Assembly (NCBI GenBank): GCA_950022655.1
Contig: OX465580.1
Span: 3,147,122-3,211,121 of the forward strand
Direction of reading: 5' to 3'
Source: Alentia gelatinosa
Lineage: Eukaryota; Annelida; Polychaeta; Phyllodocida; Polynoidae
Length of the DNA stretch: 64,000 nt
The stretch's first letter is position 1; every line of letters starts with the position of its first letter. A program made the position numbers and the translations under genes. Under the pieces are notes generated by a model. It had not been told where the DNA came from and ran no database searches. It saw only the letters and a list, made by a program, of their open reading frames with translations. This document shows positions 47,281-58,031 of this stretch, piece after piece.

Positions 47281-47655
47281 ACTGTGGTAACAGTGCCTAC
47301 AGATCTGCGAACCAGCAAACGCAAAAACGGGAACACGTGCAGTTAATGTCAAGGTCGCTGCATAAATTAGCGACTGCTTGAGTACACTGGCCACCAGAGC
47401 CGATGTTTTTGACGAAATTCAAACGCGAATACCAGCAGATCGGAGCGGCCGGTCTTCTTCATATTTAGAGGGAGTAAAGGTTATAAAGTGTCGTGACTAA
47501 ATCCTCATGGGAAGTGAATTTCCACATTCAGTATGTCATGTCCACAGTTGTCTTGGGCTGTGACACTTTAGCTGACAAATTTACCAACGATACCCTACGA
47601 TTATCGCAACTATAGCACACCTAAAACTGCCCTAAGTGTCGTAGGCCAACGATCA

Positions 47656-47904
47656 TGTCCTACCCCTACCCCTAATAACAAACACCATAGGCTTAACATT
47701 GGGTTACTGTATTCGGGCGAGTGTGCAGTATAGTGTTTTTTATTGCACGAGGGTAACAAATGAATTATGGAGATGGGGTAGGATGAATACTATGTGAAAC
47801 CATAGTTATGGTGCCAAGATGGGGTAGATTTATGAGTTGTTTCGGAGAAATACGCTCTGAACGAGCCGGTACACCGAGTTCAGAACGAATTTCTCCGAAA
47901 CAAC
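47656..47904 (-). repeat. Composite hairpin element, copy 8
   Basis: Module from TCCTACCCCTACCCCTAATA to GGGGTAGGATGAAT (47787) with box CATAGGCTTAACATTGGG near 47688. It is followed by a hairpin at 47836-47904 with arms GTTGTTTCGGAGAAAT and ATTTCTCCGAAACAAC and a diverged tip GAGCCGGTACACCGAG. About 40 bp lie between an outer GAAACC and the arm on one side only. Confidence 0.75.
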
Positions 47905-49753
47905 GGTTTCATATTATTATATACCTTAATTCTGTCTAAATTTGCTAAAACTGACCGTAATTCGACGTCGAAGTCACTTTTTACAACTCGCAAATACGAT
48001 GTGTGCGTTAGCAGACATGCCGGAAGTTGATAACTGCAGTCATTACATTATACCGCCGCATAAATTAACGCACGGTCACCCTGCTACGCTCGTTTGTCCT
48101 GTCGGACAGCTATACTTGAGCGGTGCAGTGTCTCCGCTATTTGTTGACATCTACCAGTCACCTGCTTGGTTCGTGAACGTATTGAAATCGATTGATGACG
48201 CATATCTAAGCTAGATAACGTGTTTCACGTAATTAGTACTTGTATTCCACCTCGCTGTTTGATAAATGTACAAACTCCTTCCCTGGATACTGTACTATGC
48301 CACAGAACACGAGAAGTGAAGGGATCTGCCATTTTTGAATCTTGCACCTAGAATTCTGTTGTCGGACTCTTGTCCAATCAAAATGCGTTATTTCTTCAAA
48401 GCGTGCAATATGTAGCTCAAAGCGTGCAGGTAATGTTCAAAGCGTGCATTTTGTCACTCAAAGCTTGCAATCTGTTGGTATCCAAGGGCACCAGTACAAA
48501 GATTCACGGCGTACAGTGCAATCTGTGTACGATAACTATACCCCTAGCAGCAGTGTGTATTTACACTGACTTTGTGCATAGGTATATAATAATAAACTGA
48601 ACTCGAGTTAGTAATGTTAGTGTTTGTCACACTCCGGTCAGGTCGGCTTCTTACTACGCTAGGCCAAATCCTCGCACAATAAGACCGCTTATAAAGCCTG
48701 TCAAAAAAAGAAAAAAACACCAGTGATCGTGTCTATGCAGCACGGATTGAAAGTATGTTAGTGGGTATCATCAGTAAAGGGCCTGATCCATCTAGCCGAC
48801 AGCATGTTTGTTATCATCGGCCTGAGTCTGGCAGAATTGGCAACAATCTTTTGCTGATTATTGGTGAAAAAAGGCTTAAAAACATCACCCTGGCAGCATC
48901 TGGTATTGTCTGTTACGACACCCCGCCGATGGTACCCGAAAGTGTTAGGGTTCTCTCACTTCACCCGATCGCAAGTCCAGACAAGTTCTACAGTTCTGGT
49001 CCTTTAGACTGCAATTCAACTGGATTACAGTTAAAATCCTATTCTTTTTCAAAATTATCATTATACACAACGTTTATTCACCTTAAAAGCACCCCCTACC
49101 TTCAAACGGACACTCTCAGTAAACATGCCAGGGGTCAAGGTCGCAGCTCTTAGTTCTTAGTTCAGACACCAGAAGACACCACCAGTAAAAAAATCCTAGC
49201 GGAATATGGGTGTACTAGTATCGGCGTGCGTCGGACATATGGAACAAGGCACCCGAGAGCGGCCGACAGTGGCTGACGGCGGCCGACGGCGGCCGATGGT
49301 GGCATACGGGTCCGATCTCACCAGATTATGGTGTTCCATTACACTGCTGGTACCCGAATGATAAATCAGACACTGTCAGAATCATGATTCGCCTGAGAAT
49401 TCGGCCAGATGGAACAGCGGTCGGCAGAATGGCTTGAGCCGAGCCTAGAGATGTTGTAAAAACAGGAACCTTTATAAAACTTGTCAAAAATAAGTGATCG
49501 TGTCTATGCAGCACCATGTGACTCTACCCTCACCGATATCCTTCATTCCATTCCCTGTGAAAAGGGAATTTCCTGCAGGCATGTTTAGGTGATAACGCCA
49601 CTGCTGGTGTGTGTGCCATGCATTATTCAACTCTTTCCCTCACTCCAAAGTCTGCAAACAATCTGAATAACAGTCCTCATGTGAAGGCATACCAGGGACC
49701 TGTTTTACATATGTTTTTTAGTAAGTGAATATTCCAGTTCTGGCTTGAGAATC
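47905..49753. other. Noncoding, no gene seen
   Basis: Contains a short CAAAGCGTGCA repeat (48396-48470), an isolated half-arm AAACTGAACTCGAGTTAG (near 48595) like hairpin copies 4 and 11, and a duplicated block GTGATCGTGTCTATGCAGCAC (48724 and 49493). The 132-codon open frame at 48755-49153 has no recognisable similarity. Confidence 0.45.
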
Positions 49754-50424
49754 AGGGGCCCGTTTAATAATCCAGGGGCCCGTTTCTTAATTTATGGGGT
49801 GCGTCCACCAACCACGACAAGGCTGCGGCAACGGCCTTCCGACAGGGTCCACGACAGCTGTACGATTGGAAGCCTTGTCGTAGCCTTGTCGTGGTTGGTG
49901 GACCACAGTTCCCGACAAGAGGCTACGACAAGGCCACGACAGGCTGCGACACGAAGCTTGTCGGGGGCCTGTCGGGGGCCTTCCGACAAGGTTACGACAA
50001 AATCGAACATGTTCGATTTTAGAGCCGTGTCGTGGCGTGTTGGGAGGTTGTTGCAGAGGTCTACTCTAGAATATTTAGGTGGAGCATGCAGCCTACGATA
50101 CGCCCCGACAACGCTGTCACAGAGCTTCCCTTCTCACGACAAGGCTACGACAAGGCGCCGACGGGAACTTTCTTGTCGGGGCTTGTCGTAACCGTGTCGT
50201 GGTTGGTGGACGCCCCCCCCTTTAGATCGTACATGTAGACCATTTTCTGTAAGCCATAGACACCAAGGGACGATGTGTGTCAGTTTTAATCAACACGCAT
50301 GGACGACCTTATGGATGACTAATACTGTCTTAGCGAACAGACTTAGTTATTATTAAATGATAACCCTTGTATAGGGTACAGGAAATGGTCTTCATGTACG
50401 ATCCTGGAATATAAAACGGGCCCC
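49754..50424. mobile_element. GGGCCCGTTTAATAATC element carrying a nested miniature element
   Basis: Outer ends AGGGGCCCGTTTAATAATCC and GGAATATAAAACGGGCCCC. The interior (TGTACGATCC, AGGAAATGGTCTTCATGTAC, GATGACTAATACTG) matches the family at 44321. The nested element lies at 49795-50220. A further partial copy follows at 50425-50640. Confidence 0.7.
49795..50220. mobile_element. 426-bp miniature element, TTAA/TTTA target type, copy 1
   Basis: TTTA at 49791-49794 and 50221-50224. Ends TGGGGTGCGTCCACCAACCA and TGGTTGGTGGACGCCCCCC are inverted repeats, continuing with CGACAAGGC-type motifs. The interior repeats CTACGACAAGG many times on both strands and contains the palindrome TCGAACATGTTCGA. 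No coding capacity. Confidence 0.82.
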
Positions 50425-51135
50425 GGGAGCGTACATGAACACCCTTTTCTGTACGCCATAGAGACCCAGGGACGATGTAGGTCTACTTAATCTAACACTT
50501 ATGGGCGATCTTATACGACCGGATAATACTATCTTAGCGAACAAACTTCAAATTCATTAAACGATAACCCTTTAGCGAGGTACAGAATTTTGAATGAGTC
50601 TTCATGTACGATCATGTACGGTGACCAAAAATGGGAAGGGTCATTTCCTTATGCTTTTAACCTTTTACACTATCACAAATGCGTGAGAACATGCTCTAAA
50701 AAGGAGAGTTGTGAAATATGATATAAGCAATATTACCATGACTTCCATCTGAGTGGTCATATTCTCCGCGTAGTTGATGCGTAGTAAAACTCCGAGCAGT
50801 AACGAGGACTATTGCGTAGTCTCAATTACAATCTTGTAAATAATTAGAAATTTGACGCAAGCGCCGTGCATTGTATATATGAAATAGTTCCTATAATGCC
50901 CGTCAGGGGGCGGAAAAAGCCGTATTCTCAGCCTCGCTACATAACTCATAATTACTATATACCCATGCCGTAAATACTGTAAATACGCACTGTTTCGGCG
51001 GTCTGTACAGGAAAATACGGACCACCTAGCCATATACATTTATTAAAAGTTTGGTTGTTAATAAAAATGAAATTGATTTTTTTTAAATTTCGGGTATATA
51101 TAGTAAATATATAACGTCCTGACCTTGCTTGTACA
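50425..51135. other. Noncoding, partial repeats only
   Basis: 50425-50640 is a further relative of the GTTTAATAATC elements (CCCTTTTCTGTACGCCATAG, TCTTCATGTACGATC). The rest has no recognisable structure. Confidence 0.5.
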
Positions 51136-51231
51136 AGTCACAGAACGAGATGGTAATTTACGGTTTGTACGGAACTCGGCATAAATGCCTCGGTCCGTAC
51201 AAACCGTAAATCATCATCGAGTTCTGTGACT
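51136..51231 (-). repeat. Composite hairpin family, copy 9 (hairpin only)
   Basis: Arms of about 43 bp, AGTCACAGAACGAGATGGTA against its complement ending ATCGAGTTCTGTGACT, with GGTTTGTACGG and CCGTACAAACC inside. Tip CTCGGCATAAATGCCTCGG is the reverse of CCGAGGCATTTATGCCGAG. No module with the AATGTTAAG box adjoins it. Confidence 0.78.
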
Positions 51232-51370
51232 GCACCCCCAGCAGCGGTATGTAACTATAGAGGTTTCGGAAATGGGTATATAGGTATACACAATAATCCT
51301 CGCTATTGCTCGTAATTTTACTACGTGTCAACTCAGTGGAGATCTAAATCATGGTAATATTGTGCACTAA
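51232..51370. repeat. Dispersed repeat (partner at 53349-53475)
   Basis: Shared blocks CTGCACCCCCAGCAGCGGTA, TTTTACTACGTGTCAACTCA and GATCTAAATCATGGTAAT. A remnant of the first block is also near 48541. Confidence 0.85.
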
Positions 51371-51388
51371 AAAGGAAAGTGATGAGTG

Positions 51389-51652
51389 TTTGGTCTGTGC
51401 CCTCGTTCGCCATCGAGTTTGGAGTGCTCAGTAATATGAACAAGGCAATATAACCGAGTGAATATTCTGAGGCACTCCAAACGAGATTGTGAACAGGGAC
51501 TCAGACCAAGCACGAATATGTTTCTGATTTTATCTTAGCCTGGAAATATTCATCTCTTTATCACCCGTTGAGAACGAGTTACCGTTCTCGCAAGCCTGTT
51601 GAGAACGACTTCGTAATGCTAAGCCTATGGACGTTTATTCCAGGCCAAGATA
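51389..51652 (+). repeat. Composite hairpin element, copy 10
   Basis: Hairpin at 51389-51509 (TTTGGTCTGTGCCCTCGTTC against GAACAGGGACTCAGACCAA) with tip AACAAGGCAATATAACCGAG. Module from TTTATCTTAGCCTGGAA (51528) to TTCCAGGCCAAGATA (51652) with box AATGCTAAGCCTATGG near 51615 and an inner inverted pair at CCGTTGAGAACGAG/CTGTTGAGAACGAC. Sister of the copy at 53984-54696. Confidence 0.83.
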
Positions 51653-51663
51653 TACACAATATT

Positions 51664-51790
51664 AACTGGTTTCAGATATAAGCGGCGGTAATCTCCGAGG
51701 ACAAGGCGCGCAGTAATCTCCGAACGATAGTGAGGTGATTACGTAGAGTCTAGTCCGAGGAGATTACAGCCGGTTTTATCTGAAATCAGT
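51664..51790 (+). repeat. Composite hairpin family, copy 11 (hairpin only)
   Basis: Arms AACTGGTTTCAGATATAAGC and its complement ending TTATCTGAAATCAGTT, with GGTAATCTCCGAGG against CCGAGGAGATTAC inside. The tip region has AAGGCGCGCAGTAATCTCCGAA and is diverged. Confidence 0.7.
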
Positions 51791-52369
51791 TTATATTGTA
51801 TATATTAACCACCATTCCTTGCTAATAATTACGATGCTCTTCTGAAACTTGACCGATGCGCCCTCTATCGGTAAAAAAAAAATCATTCCTAAATAGCCCT
51901 TGAGGTGGCAGTTAGTTTGCATCACTTCGCCATGTTGGTTTCATGATGCTGTCATCGGAGGATGGATTATACGCTAAAATATGGGACAAAACAAGGTAAG
52001 AACTCATTGACAACTCTAATCTGACAGATTATGGAGTTTAGGAGGAACTGCCACAGATTAAACTCACTAAACTTGAACTATTCTGTAGTTTACATTGATT
52101 GTGACGTTGTGTGATTGTCTGCTGCTGTCACTGCATATATTAGCTCGTGTTTCGCCCGCTTGGGGCCTGGTGCCGTTTTGGGAACTATTTCCAGTAATCT
52201 CCTGCAGGAGGTTACGGGCCTCAGTAATCTCCTGGTAGCAAAATACTAACACCCAATGCTATTCCTATGGAGAATCCATATTAGGTGGTTAATAATAACA
52301 CAGGGTGGAGAACCTTGTCAGGACCCTGGAGCATACAATGTCATATCCCTATGTGCCGGGTATGTCCAT
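51791..52369. other. Noncoding, no gene seen
   Basis: No recognisable open frame. Near 52190-52240 CAGTAATCTCCTG occurs twice, which recalls the arms of the preceding hairpin. Confidence 0.4.
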
Positions 52370-52885
52370 ACACACTCTAAGTATCAGGTGGATATATCTG
52401 TATGCTTTGCGTATGGTGATACACACTCCCTATGTGTTCTCTATGGACACTTTGTATCAGGTGGATATATCTGTATGCTCTGGGAATGATGATACACACT
52501 CCCTATGTGTTTAATGGACACTTTGTATTAGGTGGATATATCTGTATACTCTGTGTATGTTGATACAACTCCCTATGTGTTTTCTATGGACACTTTGTAT
52601 GAGGTGGATATATCTGTATGCTCCGGGTATGGTGATACACACTCCCTATGTGTTTTCTATGGACACTTTGTATGAGGTGGATATATATGTATGCTCTGGG
52701 AATGATGATACACACTCCCTATGTGTTCTCTATGGCACTTTGTATTAGGTGGATATATCTGTATGCTCCGGGTATGGTGATACATACTCCCTATGTGTTC
52801 TCTATGGACACTTTGTATCAGGTGTATGCTCCGGGTATGGTGATACACACTCCCTATTTCTTTTCTATGGACACTTTGTATTAGG
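52370..52885. repeat. 73-bp tandem repeat, about seven units
   Basis: Unit contains CTCCCTATGTGTTTTCTATG, GACACTTTGTAT, AGGTGGATATATCTGTATGC and GGTATGGTGATACACA. Some units are shortened. Confidence 0.92.
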
Positions 52886-53130
52886 CGGATAATAGTAGAT
52901 GGAAACAATGTTCCGGTGAGAGAAAGTCAAAGTTATGAGGCGAGGACCGGAAACCGGAATCACCGCCCAAGGAGTTTTACCGGTACTTGGGTTCTCTATT
53001 CCTATATACCGTCAAATATCAATAAAAATGGTTATTTCTTTATACCTGCGATAGCCCCCCCAAAATGGCCACCCTTATCAAGTAACAGCAACAGCTATGT
53101 TTTCATCCCAGCGCTCTTTATATCACGTGG

Positions 53131-53322
53131 TCAGCCCGGGACGAAAACGTCAGCCCGGGACGAAAACGTCAGCCCGGGGCGAAAACGTCAACCCGGGACG
53201 AAAACGTCAGCCCGGGACGAAAACGTCAGCCCGGGACGAAAACGTCAGCCCGGGACGAAAACGTCAGCCCGGGACGAAAACGTCAGCCCGGGACGAAAAC
53301 GTCAGCCCGGGACGAAAACATC
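53131..53322. repeat. 19-bp tandem repeat, about 10 units
   Basis: Unit TCAGCCCGGGACGAAAACG, nearly perfect. Each unit has the palindrome CCCGGG. The open frames through it arise because 19 bp cycles all three frames. Confidence 0.95.
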
Positions 53323-53983
53323 ACCCTCACTACATAACTCATAATTACTGCACCCCCAGCAGCGGTATGTAACTATAAAGGTAAACGCAATACCCCTCGC
53401 TATCCCTCGTAGTTTTACTACGTGTCAACTCAGTGGAGAAAAAAACCACTCAGATCTAAATCATGGTAATGTTGTGCACATTTTGATATGCAGCCCTTGT
53501 AAGGGCCCTGGAGACATGCGGGTTGTGGCTTACTTCAGATAAAAGGGTCCTGTACGCGGCACATCCAGAACAAAGCTAATTATCCACAGTGAGGGATTCT
53601 ACCCGCGTGCCAGGCCCGCCTTTTACTGAGACCGTCAGCAGTACCCACACACGCAGGCGACAGCCTTGTAGTTCAAATAAATGTAGTCATACATCAAGCT
53701 TCCCCATCCTGGCAGTTCCTGTATATTTGTCATCTCTTTTACTACCCTAAAACCCCGCTTAGAAGCCCATTTTCTAGGATTAAAAAAAAAAATCGGCTTT
53801 AAATTTTTTTTGGCAAAGTCGGGGGTCGGGTTATAAGCGGGGTTTTCAAATATTGATTTATGAACAAAAAACCCAAATCAGTACAAGTCTATGATAAAAC
53901 AAGAAGATATATACAAATGTGAATCATTTAATAACAGTAATCGGTCAGATAGCATGTGATATGTATACATACAGGCGACAGCC
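53323..53983. other. Noncoding with a dispersed repeat and a short inverted-repeat element
   Basis: 53349-53475 is the partner of 51232-51370. 53748-53847 is bounded by TAAAACCCCGCTTAGAAGCC and GGGTTATAAGCGGGGTTTT, a short inverted-repeat element related to pieces near 43640-43720 and 59228-59330. Confidence 0.65.
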
Positions 53984-54696
53984 TTTCATCTCAGCCTCAT
54001 ACAAACGTCCATAGGCTTAAAGTGGGGCGTCCACCAACCACGACAAGACTACGACAAGTGCCGACATGAAAGTTCCAATCGCCGCCTTGTCGCAGCCTTG
54101 TCGTGAGAAGAGCAGTGTCGGGACAGCGGTGTCGGGGCGTGTCGTAGACGTTGCTGGTTGCCGTAAAAAAGGCGCCCATGGTTCCGACACACTACGACAG
54201 TGATATAGAGGAAACCACAACACTCCACGACAAAGGTCCAGTTGTAGCAAAAATCGAACATGTTCGATATTGTCGTAGCCTGGTCGGAAGGCCCCCGACA
54301 GGCCCCTGACAAGCTTCCAGTCGTGGCCTTGTCATAGACTCTTGTCGGGAACTGGGGTCCACCAACCACGACAAGGCTACGACAAGTCTTCCAATCGTAG
54401 AGCTGTCGTGGACCTTGTCGGAAAGCCATTGTCGTAGCCTTGTCGTGGTTGGTGGACGCCCCCCTTAACATTAGGAACTCGTTCTCAACAGGCATGTGAG
54501 TACGGTAACTCATACTCAATGGGTGATAAGCAGATAAATATGTCCAAGCTAAGATGAAATCAGAAACATATTCGGATTTGGTCTGTGTTCCCGATAGCCA
54601 TCTCATTTAAAACGCTTCAGAATATTCACTCGGCTGTCGCCTCGTTCATATCCCTGGGCACTACAAAATGAATGGCTTATGGGGACACAGACCAAA
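53984..54696 (-). repeat. Composite hairpin element, copy 12, with nested miniature element
   Basis: Module from TTTCATCTCAGCCT (53984) to AAGCTAAGATGAAAT (54560), split by the 444-bp element at 54021-54464 that sits in the box CATAGGCTTAACATTAGG. Hairpin at 54577-54696 (TTTGGTCTGTGTTCCCGATA against GGGGACACAGACCAAA) with tip CTCGGCTGTCGCCTCG, the reverse of CGAGGCGACAGCCGAG. Confidence 0.83.
54021..54464. mobile_element. 444-bp miniature element, TTAA target type, copy 2
   Basis: TTAA at 54017-54020 and 54465-54468. Ends AGTGGGGCGTCCACCAACCA and TGGTTGGTGGACGCCCCCC match copy 1 at 49795. The undisturbed target is known from the sister hairpin element at 51618 and from other boxes of the family. 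TTAA targets are used by piggyBac and Kolobok elements; which one mobilised this cannot be told. Confidence 0.87.
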
Positions 54697-54872
54697 CACT
54701 CATCAGTTTCTTTCTTAGTAGTTCAAATAAATGTAGTCCTACATGAAGCCTCCTTATCTTGACGGTTCCTGTACGTTTGACCTTTATCCTCTATCAAAAA
54801 CATAGGACAAGCACGATCAGCCATTCAACACCACAAGAACGAGAAATATGTAAATATGTAAATACTATGGAG

Positions 54873-55183
54873 AAACCAAACAAGAGTTAGTCGTGTTGTT
54901 GTTTATCGCACGACGGCAAGATTGCATATTACTGCGCGAGGCGAAGCCGAGAGCAGTAATACGTGATCTTGTCGGAGTGCTATGAACAATAACACCACTA
55001 ACTCGAGTTCGGTTTAGAATTAATCCTATCCCGCCTGTCTAAATTACTTCTACAATAACAGATGACGTTATTTGTCAAGGGAATCCCACTAGAGCGATAT
55101 TTTTCATTTTTCTGAACTCCAGACCGAATACAGTGACCCAATGTTAAGCCTATGGAACCTTTTTTATTAGGGGTAGGATAAAT
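54873..55183 (+). repeat. Composite hairpin element, copy 13
   Basis: Hairpin at 54873-55015 with arms of about 65 bp (AAACCAAACAAGAGTTAG against CTAACTCGAGTTCGGTTT) and a perfect tip CGAGGCGAAGCCGAG at 54937-54951. Module from ATTAATCCTATCCC (55018) to GGGGTAGGATAAAT (55183) with box CAATGTTAAGCCTATGG near 55140. Confidence 0.88.
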
Positions 55184-55824
55184 AAGTGATCTATTGATCG
55201 AGAAGCATACAAAGACATGGTTGACAAAACAGTTCCAGTATGTATCTACAAAACGAACTAGGATCTGTTAATCTCAATATTCCGACAGAAGTCAATTTAG
55301 CATAATCTAAAATCTGAATTCCCAATTTACTAAATTCACTAGATCCAAAGTTTAAATTCTCCTTTAATTTTGCTTTTGAATAAATCCATACGTTCCAATC
55401 GTTGAATACCTCCTTTAAGCTTATTCCAAAATTTAAAAGCTATATATAGTGGACATTCTGTCTAGAACGCAGGATCTCTGCTACAATATAGAGGTTGGTC
55501 GGGTTAAAATCCCACAAGGTATCCCTCTGTGTGCGCCTCGATCCAGGTACTTTTGTTCTATGTAGGCTCTAAAAGCAGAAACACTTAATTTGAAGTATTC
55601 ATAGCTTAAGAGATTGATAATGAATCCTAGCTTTATGTTCATTGCATTTGAAAAATCTACATAAAAGGAAATAAGAAAATTGAAAACTGCCTTGGATATT
55701 ATGGAATAATACACTCTCCAAGCAGTACAAAAGGTCTGGCAGGAGAGTAACGGACATGTCCCTATAGTGGTCAACGTATGCTGGTTCCACAAGTATCGCT
55801 TGAGGGCACGGCGGAATATACTGC
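55184..55824. other. Noncoding; partial foldback-family arm
   Basis: 55480-55790 resembles a decayed reverse-orientation arm of the foldback family at 21618 (TATTCATAGCTTAAGAG, CAGGAGAGTAACGGACATGT). Nothing recognisable before it. Confidence 0.5.
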
Positions 55825-56264
55825 AGGCCCGTTTCCATTGGCCTACAAAATCATTGATATACTATAGAGGAAACCCATGAAAGTTTAGGGTCTGAGCTCG
55901 TATCCGATCGAGTTTGAATCACGTAGTAATTCACCAGGCGAAGCCGCGTGAATTGCTATGTGATTCAAATGAGATGGGATCGAGCTCTGACCCTAAACTT
56001 TCATGGGTTTCTGAATTTATCTCACCCTTAATATTGACTAATGGGCTAACATTTGTGACATTATCCCCCATTGGATATTTTTCCTTAATATCTAATGGGT
56101 GTTAGATACGAGTTTCCAATGTTAAGTCTATGGAGAAAAAATATCTGGGGTGAGATAAAGTCAGGAACCACCGACGGACCTTAGCACTGCTGACACAAAA
56201 TGGAAATATGCTATTAGGAGAACACAGAAAATCTACAGTGTTTGTCGGCCAATGGAAAAACGCT
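55825..56264. mobile_element. GGCCCGTTTCCATTGGCC element containing composite hairpin copy 14
   Basis: Ends AGGCCCGTTTCCATTGGCC and GGCCAATGGAAAAACG are inverted repeats. Inside, a hairpin at 55871-56010 (AAACCCATGAAAGTTTAGGG against CCCTAAACTTTCATGGGTTT, perfect over 20 bp) has tip ACCAGGCGAAGCCGCGTG. It is followed by a module from TTTATCTCACCC (56016) to GGGGTGAGATAAA (56159) with box CAATGTTAAGTCTATGG. Confidence 0.8.
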
Positions 56265-56319
56265 TTACAAAGTACTACACCAGCAGGAACCAGTTAAGGC
56301 TCACGGATTTTACCCGACC

Positions 56320-56732
56320 AGGGAGCTGTTTCAAAAGCTGGGGGGAGTAAACGGGAATGGCCACTGCCAAAGCGAGAACAATCAGCGGCATTAAAAGCGA
56401 GAGTTCTAAGGTCTTGTTTCAGAACTGGCGTCGCTGTTAAGACCCCACTGCCGTTAGCTATGCCACCATAACAAAAGAGACATCAATAAATCACTATATA
56501 TCGAATGATTTAATAATTCCAAATTATTCCTCGTATTTCCCCCCACATTTCAGTTTTTATTTGACGCTTCTATATGAATTCTTAGCGGAGTTACAGTGCC
56601 TAACTATTGAAACGGGTACTACCACTGTTGGTGCAGCTTTGGTCCAAAGTGCCGCTCGCTGTTAGCGAGGTGCTGCTATTTGGTTAGTGAGAGCAACTAC
56701 GAGAGTTTTTTCAACTAATGAAACAGCTCCCT
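56320..56732. mobile_element. 413-bp miniature element (AGGGAGCTGTTTC ends)
   Basis: Ends AGGGAGCTGTTTCAAAAG and CTAATGAAACAGCTCCCT are inverted repeats. A member of the same broad type as the GGGCCCGTTTC elements. No coding capacity. Confidence 0.72.
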
Positions 56733-56756
56733 GTGTTAACGTAATATAGCTCTGGT

Positions 56757-57727
56757 GGCCAGTGTATGTACCCGGACCTGGTAATATTTAGTCATTATGA
56801 ATTCAGTGATACCCGGTGTATGTAGCCGGACCTGTTAATATTTAGTCATTATGAATTCAGTGATACCCGGTGTATGTAGCCGGACCTGTTAATATTTAGT
56901 CATTATGAATTCAGTGATACCCAGTGTATGTACCCGGACCTGTTAATATTTAGTCATTATGAATTCAGTGAGTCCCGGTGTATGTACCCGGACCTGGTAA
57001 TATTTAGTCATTATGAATTCAGTGAGACCCGGTATATGTACCCGGACCTGTTAATATTTAGTCATTATGAATTCAGTGATACCCGGTGTATGTACCCGGA
57101 CCTGTTAATATTTAGTCATTATGAATTCAGTGATACCCGGTGTATGTACCCGGACCTGTTAATATTTAGTCATTATGAATTCAGTGAGACCCGGTGTACG
57201 TACCCGGACCTGTTAATATTTAGTCATTATGAATTCAGTGATACCCGGTGTATGTACCCGGACCTGTTAATATTTAGTCATTATGAATTCAGTGATACCC
57301 GGTGTATGTACCCGGACCTGTTAATATTTAGTCATTATGTATTCAGTGATACCCGGTGTATGTACCCGGACCTGTTAATATTTAGTCATTATGAATTCAG
57401 TGATACCCGGTGTACGTACCCGGACCTGTTAATATTTAGATATTATGAATTCAGTGAGACCCGGTGTATGTACCCGGACCTGTTAATATTTAGTCATTAT
57501 GAATTCAGTGATACCCGGTGTACGTACCCGGACCTGTTAATATTTAGTCATTATGAATTCAGTGACACCCGGTATATGTACCCGGACCTGTTAATATTTA
57601 GTCATTATGAATTCAGTGATACCCGGTGTATGTACCCAGACCTGTTAATATTTAGTCATTATGAATTCAGTGATACCCGGTGTATGTACCCGGACCTGTT
57701 AATATTTAGTCATTATGAATTCAGTGA
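56757..57727. repeat. 54-bp tandem repeat, about 18 units
   Basis: Unit contains GTGTATGTACCCGGACCTGT, TAATATTTAGTCATTATGAA and TTCAGTGATACCCG. Because 54 is a multiple of three, one frame stays open for about 270 codons (18-residue repeat with YPDLLIFSHYEFS). No signal peptide, splice sites or similarity support a real protein. Confidence 0.95.
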
Positions 57728-58031
57728 GACTGCCCATCTGTTGAATCCCTCTTCACGATGTACAGAAAACAAGCAGCACACAGGATTCAGTCACGAGGCC
57801 GAGTGGTGTCCAGTCCTCTGTGAATTCTTATTCGGATGATGAAACCCCATGTCATGTCTTGTTTCCTGTCTTGTTTATGGCCCTGTGAGTTGGTCTGACA
57901 GAATATGTCATGGCCATCACTCAGCGGGCCGGACTTCCTGAGGCCATACGACCTGCTCCCCGCCCGGAAATAACCGCCCCCGTTCATAACACACACAGCA
58001 TTTGTCATGATGCCCTGCGGCCTCGACCGCC
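57728..58031. other. Noncoding between two arrays
   Basis: No recognisable gene or repeat. Confidence 0.4.

Noticed and set aside
48755..49153. 132-codon open frame on the + strand
   Set aside because: No recognisable domain, no splice sites, and it overlaps sequence that has a partly repeated neighbour; likely chance.
49745..50191. 148-codon open frame on the + strand, and a 185-codon frame at 54049-54606 on the minus strand
   Set aside because: Both lie in the miniature inverted-repeat elements and arise from their CTACGACAAGG motifs.
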